A stretch of 5,218 nt of DNA from an uncultured Oscillospiraceae bacterium (GTDB lineage Bacteria; Bacillota; Clostridia; Oscillospirales; Acutalibacteraceae): NCBI GenBank assembly GCA_900554535.1, contig USIA01000128.1, forward strand, positions 1 to 5,218, given 5' to 3'. Of the stretch, positions 1 through 4,852 are shown in pieces. A model generated the notes under the pieces. It did not search any database. It was not told where the DNA came from and saw nothing but the letters and a program-made list of their open reading frames with translations. Numbering within the stretch: position 1 is the first letter of the stretch; each line of letters begins with the position of its first letter. A program made the translations under genes and the position numbers.

Positions 1-1
1 C

Positions 2-160
2 TCTGCGAGCTGCCACCCCCCCCACGCCCGGGCGGCTGCGGCCCGCCATGCTGCGGCGCACGACCCGGATTCCCCCTTGCTTTTCGGCACGCTGCTGCCG
101 GGGGATATGGTCCATGAGCGGCCCATAGCTTCCTGCAAAAGCGGCCAGCTGCATTTCTGA
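2..160 (+). CDS. Possible C-terminal end of an unidentified protein, cut by the window edge
   Basis: A reading frame is open from the left edge to a TGA at 158-160, about 52 codons. It reads as an alanine/histidine-rich segment followed by SPLLFGTLLPGDMVHERP and a short tail, which looks protein-like, but I do not recognise the family. The same codon partition is also open on the minus strand, from an ATG at 164-166 out to the left edge (beginning MRSEMQLAAFAGSYGPL). That alternative would be a gene 38 bases downstream of yfcE, with no convincing ribosome site. Only one of the two can be real. I mildly prefer the plus strand because a weak hairpin (170-186) followed by TTTCT lies just after the stop, which would make this gene convergent with yfcE. 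Strand and even coding status are uncertain. Confidence 0.3.
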   Translation, partial: SASCHPPHARAAAARHAAAHDPDSPLLFGTLLPGDMVHERPIASCKSGQLHF

Positions 161-204
161 GCGCATCGCCCAGGACGGCCGTCTGGTTTCTACTGGATCT
201 GCTT

Positions 205-747
205 TTATAGGGTATAGCGATTCTGCACTTCCCCGTCCAAATCCTTCCACAAAAATTCCCGTCCCGCGATGACCATATAACCAGGATAACTGCCATTTTT
301 CGGAATGGACACAGAGCCAGGATTCATATAGAGAATGCCCTCCGCCTGCTCGCAGGCCGGAATATGCGTGTGGCCGTGGAGCAGAATATCTCCCGGCTGC
401 ATCGGCGGCAGCGCGCCCAGGTGGTATCGATGCCCGTGCGTTGCAAAAATCATGCGGCCTTCCCAAAACAGGATGCAGGAATCCGCCATCACCGGGAATT
501 CCAGCACCATCTGGTCTACCTCTGCCTCACAGTTCCCCCGGACGCAGAGGAGGCGGTCTTTGCGGGCGTTGAGCAGCTGGATGACTTCTTTTGGCGCATA
601 CTCCCTGGGTAGTGCATTGCGCGGGCCATGGTACAGCAGGTCGCCGAGCAAAAGCAGCCGGTCCGCCCCTTCCCGGTCGAACGCTTCCAGCATCTTCCTG
701 CAATAATAAGCTGAACCGTGAATATCAGATGCAACCATAAGTTTCAT
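205..747 (-). CDS. yfcE: YfcE-family metallophosphoesterase (phosphodiesterase)
   Basis: This 180-residue protein belongs to the small calcineurin-like phosphodiesterases of the YfcE/MJ0936 type. These are soluble cytoplasmic two-metal enzymes that hydrolyse phosphodiesters in vitro (bis-pNPP); the physiological substrate is unknown. The full metal-site pattern is present: DIHGS (Asp8, His10), GDLLYHGPRN (Asp36), RGNC (Asn72), THGH (His104) and GHTH (His126, His128), then the family-typical NPGSVSIPK near residues 142-150. Length and the motif order match Escherichia coli YfcE (about 184 residues). The start MKLMVASDIHGS matches the family N-terminus exactly; a GGGGG stretch 8 bases upstream is only a fair ribosome site. 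The gene is transcribed divergently from the azoreductase-like gene and looks monocistronic. I see no damage or missing residue. Confidence 0.95.
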   Translation of the reverse strand: MKLMVASDIHGSAYYCRKMLEAFDREGADRLLLLGDLLYHGPRNALPREYAPKEVIQLLNARKDRLLCVRGNCEAEVDQMVLEFPVMADSCILFWEGRMIFATHGHRYHLGALPPMQPGDILLHGHTHIPACEQAEGILYMNPGSVSIPKNGSYPGYMVIAGREFLWKDLDGEVQNRYTL

Positions 748-806
748 AAATTCTACCCCCGATCATATGGCAGCGGATGGGTTCTCTCTCCTATTTTCCC
801 GCTGCT

Positions 807-844
807 ATTATATTGATTATATACCCGCTTTTCTCCCTCTGCAA
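807..844 (-). promoter_or_regulatory. Putative sigma-70-type promoter for yfcE
   Basis: Read on the minus strand, TTGCAG (839-844) is followed after 17 bases by a perfect TATAAT (816-821). A second TATAAT lies at 807-812 but lacks a matching -35. Transcription would begin near 809, giving a leader of about 60 bases before the yfcE ATG. The -35 matches consensus at only three of six positions, so the call rests mainly on the -10 box and spacing. Confidence 0.5.
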
Positions 845-889
845 CGGAAGAACTTTTCCGAGAAATCGGTGGGATGTTGTGTTCGCGTT

Positions 890-898
890 TGTTATAAT
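890..898 (+). promoter_or_regulatory. Putative extended -10 promoter for the azoreductase-like gene
   Basis: TGTTATAAT is a perfect extended -10 element (TGn plus TATAAT). It lies 28 bases before the ATG at 927, so the leader would be only about 20 bases. I find no good -35 at 16-18 bases upstream, which is tolerated by extended -10 promoters. With the divergent yfcE promoter about 50 bases away, the two could share a regulator, but I see no clear operator between them. Confidence 0.5.
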
Positions 899-926
899 AA
901 CAGTAGAAAGGCAGGCGATCTGCACG

Positions 927-1514
927 ATGAACAAAATTTTATTTATAAACGCATGCGTGCGGCCAAATTCCCGCACGAAGCAGCTGGCCGAATGCGTGCT
1001 GAACCGATTGAACGGTTCAATTGAAGAAGTCAATTTGGAACGGGAAAATATCCAACCCCTCAACTGGACGTCGCTGCAGGCGCGGGACGCATTTGTGCAG
1101 GCGCAGGATTTCTCTGCACCCATGTTCCGGTATGCCAGGCAGTTTGCCGCTGCGGATGAAATCGTAATCGCTGCACCCTATTGGGACCTGGCCTTCCCGT
1201 CAAGCGTCAAAGTTTATTTCGAGTCCGTCACCGTCCTGGGCCTGACCTTCCGCTATACGCCGGAGGGCATCCCGGCCGGCCTGTGCCAGGCCAAACGCAT
1301 CCTCTATGTGACAACTGCGGGCGGCCCGGTCAACGGACTCGGTATGGGGTATGCATATGTCAAGGCGCTGGCCCAGACCTTTTATGGCATCCCGGAAATT
1401 CTGGGTTTCAAAGCGGAAAATCTCGACGTTGTCGGCGCCGACGTTGCGGCAATTTTGGAAAAAGCCAAGCAGGAAATCGCATGCAGCACCTTAGAAGCCC
1501 CACCTTTACAGTGA
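927..1514 (+). CDS. FMN-dependent NADH-azoreductase-like flavoprotein (Flavodoxin_2 fold)
   Basis: This 195-residue protein has the flavodoxin-like fold of AzoR/NAD(P)H-quinone reductases, soluble enzymes that use FMN to pass two electrons from NAD(P)H to quinones, azo or nitro compounds. Visible markers are the FMN-phosphate loop ACVRPNSRT (residues 9-17), the second flavin loop APYWDLAFPSSVKVYF (83-98), the azoreductase-typical GLTFRYTPEGIPAGL (105-119) and TTAGGP (129-134). Many homologues have YNF where this one has YWDL, so an Asn that contacts FMN appears to be Asp. The start at 927 (MNKILFINAC) is chosen because it begins the first beta strand; upstream in-frame ATGs add residues unlike the family and would lie before the promoter. 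The ribosome site (AGAAAGGCAGG) is weak. The electron acceptor in the cell is unknown; quinone or xenobiotic detoxification is the family expectation. Confidence 0.9.
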   Translation: MNKILFINACVRPNSRTKQLAECVLNRLNGSIEEVNLERENIQPLNWTSLQARDAFVQAQDFSAPMFRYARQFAAADEIVIAAPYWDLAFPSSVKVYFESVTVLGLTFRYTPEGIPAGLCQAKRILYVTTAGGPVNGLGMGYAYVKALAQTFYGIPEILGFKAENLDVVGADVAAILEKAKQEIACSTLEAPPLQ

Positions 1515-1787
1515 AACCGATGTGTTTCCCCGGTGGAAAAGCCCGTAGTCCAGAGACAGCGTCTCTTCTTCCTCTCTTTGCTCTTACCACATCTCGCTGT
1601 CTGCAAGTTCTGCTCCGCCCAGGAGATTTCAAACGCAGCTGTACAGCTTCCCCAAATACACAAATACACAGCATTCCTCTGTCTTCTCCCTGATCTCTGT
1701 CCCCAGTTCCGGAAGTTCCTGTATAAAATTTTCAAACGGAAGGCCCTTGCGACCATGATCGAAGCGTAAGCGATCTTGATTGGACGA
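1506..1787 (-). pseudogene. Possible decayed protein-coding remnant
   Basis: On the minus strand one frame reads like protein despite two internal stops. It runs DHGRKGLPFENFIQELPEL, then GTEIREKTEECCVFVYLGKL, a TGA (1629-1631), then NLLGGAELADSEMW, a TAA (1584-1586), then EQREEEETLSLDYGLF and a final TAA at 1506-1508, which overlaps the end of the azoreductase-like gene. The frame is open back to a TGA at 1848-1850, across the large hairpin, but contains no ATG. The acidic, amphipathic composition and the continuity of one frame across both stops suggest a decayed gene fragment. I do not recognise the family, and chance cannot be excluded. The hydrophobic plus-strand frame opposite it (1533-1769) looks like its antisense shadow. 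Confidence 0.3.
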
Positions 1788-1848
1788 ACCAAAGCCGCAG
1801 ATTCGGGTAGCAGCCGTAGCTGCCGCCCAAAAACTGCGGCTTTGGTTT
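1786..1848 (+). terminator. Large nested hairpin, possible plus-strand terminator
   Basis: A perfect 14-base inverted repeat pairs AACCAAAGCCGCAG (1787-1800) with CTGCGGCTTTGGTT (1834-1847), and a G-T wobble extends it to 1786/1848. Inside the loop, a second stem pairs 1805-1814 with 1819-1828 around a CGTA tetraloop, with one wobble and one mismatch. On the plus strand it is followed by TCATGATTTTTCT, an imperfect T-rich tract, so it could stop transcription from the azoreductase-like gene, although it lies 270 bases past that stop. On the minus strand no T tract follows, so it is not a classical terminator for the five-gene operon. It could instead be a dispersed palindromic repeat. Confidence 0.45.
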
Positions 1849-1901
1849 CATGATTTTTCTATGTTCTCTTGGCGGCGCGCGGTTGACGCGCTCGGCACTG
1901 T

Positions 1902-2570
1902 TTATTTTTCCATATAAGTGACGACTTTATCGATTTGCTCCGCAAAGGTGCCGTCAAACTTATTTTCAAAAAATGCGCTGCCAATCGTGAAAGCCCAGGG
2001 CGCGGCTGCCTTCACCTCATCCAGGCGCTGATAGCTGGAAACACTGCCCGCCAGGCAGACCGGCGCCGGCACTTCCGCGACAAACCGGCGGTTCAGCTCC
2101 ACCGCGTCGCCGGTATAGCGGTAGCCCAACAGGTCAAAGCCGTCTACGCCTTTCTCCAAAAGCCCCTTTGCTTCTGCGATCATGCCGTCAATCGTGCCTT
2201 CCAGGACCGAAGGCCGGCCTGTGATTTTTCCGACAAAGGGCATGTAACGCAGCTGATGTTCCTTGCAGTATTCGTGAACAGACGGGAAATATAAGGTGCC
2301 CATCAGGATATCGACACCACATTCAACGCCCATCTCCGCACCGCGCAGGCATTCAGCCTCCGTATAGGCCACGACCTCCAAGAAAGTGGTCTTTCCGCAG
2401 GCCTTCATGCGCGCATACAGCTGCTTCATTTGGTCCAAAGGCAGCCCCTCTTCTTTAAAGCCCCAGTATTGCGCTTTGCTGTCCTTGCAAGCCTCAAAAA
2501 TTTCGGCAGCATCGGCGACTGTGCGGTCGTTGTGCGTGAGCATAACGATCAATTCCGGATGTTTTTTCAT
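1902..2570 (-). CDS. TIM-barrel protein of unknown function, ribulose-phosphate-barrel-like
   Basis: This 222-residue protein shows a complete eight-strand beta/alpha barrel pattern: strands near residues 8-12 (IVMLT), 35-40 (YWGFKE), 61-67 (TTFLEVV), 86-92 (VDILMGT), 109-115 (YMPFVGK), 144-150 (GFDLLGY), 171-176 (VCLAGS) and 194-200 (FTIGSAF). Small GS motifs at the ends of strands 7 and 8 are where ribulose-phosphate-binding barrels hold a phosphate. Polar residues at strand ends (His13, Asn14, Asp15, Lys39, Glu65, Lys115) could form an active site; Lys39 or Lys115 could serve as a Schiff-base lysine, which is speculative. I cannot assign a named family. It is the last gene of the operon, 39 bases after the cupin gene, with a weaker ribosome site (AAAGG, 11 bases before ATG). 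By context it probably handles a product of the upstream enzymes. Confidence 0.85.
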   Translation of the reverse strand: MKKHPELIVMLTHNDRTVADAAEIFEACKDSKAQYWGFKEEGLPLDQMKQLYARMKACGKTTFLEVVAYTEAECLRGAEMGVECGVDILMGTLYFPSVHEYCKEHQLRYMPFVGKITGRPSVLEGTIDGMIAEAKGLLEKGVDGFDLLGYRYTGDAVELNRRFVAEVPAPVCLAGSVSSYQRLDEVKAAAPWAFTIGSAFFENKFDGTFAEQIDKVVTYMEK

Positions 2571-2609
2571 TTGTTCTCATGCCTTTCTTTTCAAAATATC
2601 CATTTGGAC

Positions 2610-2948
2610 TTACATGTTGGATGTGCAGTGCCAGCTGACCACGGCTTCTGTATCGCCAATATTAAACAATTGATGGCCTGTTTTCGCCGGGATCAGCAAA
2701 GCGTCTCCCTTCTCCAACTCATAATACCGGCCATCTTCCGGGAAGTGGCAAAGCACATGGCCTTCGATACAAAAGAAAATTTCGTCTGCATGTTCATGCC
2801 CTGTGTCCAGCCCGCCCACAGCGCCGGGCTGCAGATGCGATACGCCAAAGGTCGTCTTGTCCGTCTGAAGATACGTCCGGACAACCTCTTGCCCTTCCAG
2901 CGCTACTTCCGCATCCCGCGGCCGTATAATGCGTCCCCGCTTTTCCAT
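2610..2948 (-). CDS. Small single-domain cupin
   Basis: This 112-residue protein is a single cupin barrel. Motif 1 is GHEHADEIFFCIEG (residues 50-63), giving candidate metal ligands His51, His53 and Glu56. Motif 2 is GDALLIPAKTGHQLFN (81-96), fitting G-x5-P-x4-H-x3-N with His92. In motif 1 only two residues separate the second His from Glu, one fewer than the usual three or four, so the ligand set may be shifted or altered. The start at 2948 is set by a near-ideal AAGGAGG seven bases upstream; a longer in-frame ATG at 3080 lies deep inside the preceding gene and adds unrelated residues. The gene follows the FolB-like gene by 13 bases, so they are almost certainly co-transcribed. Small cupins range from dioxygenases and isomerases to binding proteins; the sequence does not choose between these. 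Confidence 0.9.
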   Translation of the reverse strand: MEKRGRIIRPRDAEVALEGQEVVRTYLQTDKTTFGVSHLQPGAVGGLDTGHEHADEIFFCIEGHVLCHFPEDGRYYELEKGDALLIPAKTGHQLFNIGDTEAVVSWHCTSNM

Positions 2949-2955
2949 GGTGTTC

Positions 2956-2962
2956 CCTCCTT
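2956..2962 (-). promoter_or_regulatory. Ribosome binding site that fixes the cupin start
   Basis: AAGGAGG on the minus strand sits seven bases before the ATG at 2946-2948. It overlaps the TAA stop of the FolB-like gene (2962-2964) by one base, the arrangement expected for closely coupled translation. Confidence 0.85.
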
Positions 2963-3405
2963 TAGTCAGCGTAACCGTCCGTGCGCTCCAGCGGGTTAAT
3001 CCCTGTATACGGCACTGCATTTCCATCGCTGTTCGCGCCCTTGCCCGTGCGCGTGATCGTACAGCCAGTGTACTCCACAATGCCGCCGATGGGCACGAAC
3101 GGCTTTTTGACCGTCACGGTCACCTGCTCAACCGCATCGCTTGCTTCAAAAATTTCATCAGCGATCCGCTGCGCAACCCGCTGCACCATTTTGTGCTGCT
3201 CGGTCGTGACCACTTTCTTTGCCGCATTGTATAAAGTCAAATAGCTGACACCCGTCTCATAGTCATCGTTCTGACACTTGCCCGTCTCGTCAGACACCGC
3301 TTCCACATCCACAACAAACTTTGCGCCATATTTATTCTCTTCGGGAAATAAACCGTGCGTTCCCCAGAACTGCATGCCCTTTGCGATCGTCGTACAATTG
3401 CCCAT
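2962..3405 (-). CDS. FolB-like T-fold protein (dihydroneopterin aldolase family) with an altered substrate anchor
   Basis: This 147-residue protein aligns by eye with dihydroneopterin aldolase, which cleaves the side chain of 7,8-dihydroneopterin to give 6-hydroxymethyl-dihydropterin and glycolaldehyde in folate synthesis. Shared features are KGMQFWGTHGLFPEENKYG (residues 9-27), SYLTLY (54-59), the helix VQRVAQRIADEI (74-85) and VTVKKPFVPIGG (97-108). Compared with the Staphylococcus aureus enzyme, Glu22, Tyr54 and Lys100 have equivalents at Glu23, Tyr55 and Lys101. Glu74, which binds the pterin amino-pyrimidinone edge, corresponds to Gln75. T-fold proteins hold substrates through a Glu or Gln here, and urate oxidase uses Gln, so a 2-oxo substrate is possible. 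A tail of about 26 residues follows the usual end of the fold. The ribosome site AAGGCGGG lies seven bases before ATG. No other folate gene is nearby; neighbours are a deaminase-like protein and a reductase. A plain folB assignment is therefore doubtful. Confidence 0.88.
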   Translation of the reverse strand: MGNCTTIAKGMQFWGTHGLFPEENKYGAKFVVDVEAVSDETGKCQNDDYETGVSYLTLYNAAKKVVTTEQHKMVQRVAQRIADEIFEASDAVEQVTVTVKKPFVPIGGIVEYTGCTITRTGKGANSDGNAVPYTGINPLERTDGYAD

Positions 3406-3438
3406 TCTAAATCCCGCCTTTTTTATTTCGTCTTTCTT

Positions 3439-4770
3439 TTAGTCTTTCTGAAACGGCTGTCCCTTCCAAAAATCACGGACGCAGTCTTTAAATTCCTGCC
3501 GAATCCGTTTTTCGTCCAGATTGATGGCATGGCCATCTTGTGCGACCAGTTTCCCGTTGACATAGACCGCCTGGATATCCTCCGGTTCTTTGCGCCAGAA
3601 AACTTCCTGAACCAAATTGTTTTCTTTCAGATAAATGGAAGCATTACCGTCCAAAATCTGAAAATCTGCGCTATAGCCCGGCATCAACCTTCCGACATCC
3701 GTATAGCCGATGCCGCGCGCGCCGTTCTCGGTGGCAATTGCAAAGGCCTGGGCCGGCTCCAGGGCGTACTTCGTGTAATTTTTGCCCATCTGCATCAAGG
3801 CCAGATAGCGCATATTCTCGAAGAAATTGCCCTCGCCATTGTCAGTGCCCAAGCCGACGCAGATGTTGTTTTTGAGCATGTCGCTGACCGGCGCGATACC
3901 GGCGTTGCACAGGGCATTGCTGCGCGGCTGCGTGGAAATGCCAACCCCCATGGTGCCCATAATATTGAGTTCCACCGGCTCCATGCAGCTGCACTGATTT
4001 GCCCAAGCTTTGCCGCCTTCCCAGAAACCAATCTTCTTATAGAGTTCGGCCGTAGTCATGCCATACCGGTCAAAGCAGCACTTGCACTCATCCGGACCTT
4101 CGTTCATATGAATCTGGATATAGGCATCCAGATCCCGCGCCATTCCAGCCGCCTTTTTCAAGAACGGAACCGAACAGGAGAAGGTCGTATGGGTGCAGAT
4201 CGTACCGCGGATATCCTCATTTTCGCGCTGCCGCATTGTCAGAATAAAGTCGCGGTTTTCCTGCAAATTTTCCTCGCCGTTTTCGGTGCTGATGCGTTCG
4301 TTAGATTCCAGGGAGAGAACACCCTTGATGCCCGCCTGCCGGAGGACTTTTTCCTCGGTCAAAAGGCGTTTGCCCGCCTCTGCAAACGGCGCCTCCAAAA
4401 TATCGTTGATGAGCGTTACGCCTGTCTTTAAATGTTCCAGCGACGCGTATTCCGCTGTGATCCGGATGGTTTCCAGCGTCTGGCGGTTCTCGACCACCGG
4501 CCACCAGAACTCTTCGAGCAATGGTTTCAGGCTCAGATTCGGTTCCACAGCCCCGTGGGCGATTGTCTCATACATATGGGTATGCGTACAGGCAAAAGTT
4601 GGGCAGACAATCTGGTCGCGGGCATCGATCACGCCCGGCTTTCCGACAAGCTTTGCGTTGGGAACGATCTCTGTGATTTTCCCGTTTTCGATCACAAATC
4701 CACAGTCCTTTTTGACTTCCTCGGCAGATTCAATCAGCCAACCCGCCATAATTCCCGTTACTTGATCCAT
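3439..4770 (-). CDS. COG0402-type amidohydrolase/deaminase (SsnA/guanine deaminase-like) lacking the strand-6 His
   Basis: The protein has 443 residues from the ATG at 4770. A GTG at 4779 is in frame, but AAGGAGG would lie one base from it and ten from the ATG, so ATG is preferred. It is a metal-dependent amidohydrolase of the family that deaminates or dechlorinates purines, pterins, triazines and similar rings. Numbering from the GTG (subtract 3 for the ATG), the metal ligands look complete: HTH (His66, His68) on strand 1, His224 in IHMNE with Glu227 as proton shuttle on strand 5, and Asp313 in GLGTDNG on strand 8. His197 sits in CTHTTFSCS. PRSNA (285-289) and VGRLMPGYSADFQI (362-375) are also typical. 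The catalytic-site His of strand 6 (usually AHCVHL) reads NQCSCM, with Gln262. Cysteines cluster at 232, 234, 235, 263 and 265. It resembles SsnA in LEEFWW (88-93). Substrate is unknown; a heterocycle amine is the family expectation. Confidence 0.92.
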   Translation of the reverse strand: MDQVTGIMAGWLIESAEEVKKDCGFVIENGKITEIVPNAKLVGKPGVIDARDQIVCPTFACTHTHMYETIAHGAVEPNLSLKPLLEEFWWPVVENRQTLETIRITAEYASLEHLKTGVTLINDILEAPFAEAGKRLLTEEKVLRQAGIKGVLSLESNERISTENGEENLQENRDFILTMRQRENEDIRGTICTHTTFSCSVPFLKKAAGMARDLDAYIQIHMNEGPDECKCCFDRYGMTTAELYKKIGFWEGGKAWANQCSCMEPVELNIMGTMGVGISTQPRSNALCNAGIAPVSDMLKNNICVGLGTDNGEGNFFENMRYLALMQMGKNYTKYALEPAQAFAIATENGARGIGYTDVGRLMPGYSADFQILDGNASIYLKENNLVQEVFWRKEPEDIQAVYVNGKLVAQDGHAINLDEKRIRQEFKDCVRDFWKGQPFQKD

Positions 4771-4780
4771 ACTGCGCACT

Positions 4781-4787
4781 CCTCCTT
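4781..4787 (-). promoter_or_regulatory. Ribosome binding site that decides the amidohydrolase start
   Basis: AAGGAGG on the minus strand lies ten bases from the ATG at 4768-4770 but only one base from the in-frame GTG at 4777-4779. This favours the ATG, and a 443-residue product. Confidence 0.8.
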
Positions 4788-4852
4788 AAAAATAGACGTC
4801 ACAAAAGCGTTCTGTTTTTTCGGTCCTTCAAAAATAAAACGAAAAATCGATT

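Noticed and set aside
170..186. Hairpin CCAGGAC-GGCC-GTCTGG as a terminator between the left-edge frame and yfcE
   Set aside because: The stem has a bulge, is only six pairs long, and is followed by TTTCTACT rather than a real T tract; kept only as weak context.
777..926. N-terminal extension of the azoreductase-like protein from ATG 777
   Set aside because: The extension is unlike the family, precedes the predicted promoter and is not needed: the flavodoxin fold begins exactly at the ATG at 927.
1533..1769. A 78-codon plus-strand open frame with a hydrophobic stretch
   Set aside because: The hydrophobic part is what an acidic, Glu-rich minus-strand frame gives when read on the opposite strand; no good ribosome site is seen.
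1382..1792. A 136-codon minus-strand open frame starting MVRPIKIAYAS
   Set aside because: It is Arg/Cys-rich, partly antisense to the azoreductase-like gene, and has no ribosome site; a neighbouring minus frame, although interrupted, looks more protein-like.
1873..1896. GC-rich inverted repeat (GCGCG stem) after the TIM-barrel gene as operon terminator
   Set aside because: The stem is only five pairs and no T-rich tract follows on the minus strand.
2610..3080. Longer version of the cupin gene starting at 3080
   Set aside because: The added residues are Arg/Ala-rich, overlap the FolB-like gene, and lack a ribosome site; the ATG at 2948 has AAGGAGG seven bases upstream.
3355..4431. A 358-codon plus-strand open frame
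   Set aside because: It lies opposite the amidohydrolase and FolB-like genes, which have clear family motifs and ribosome sites; the plus frame shows no recognisable domain and is an antisense shadow.
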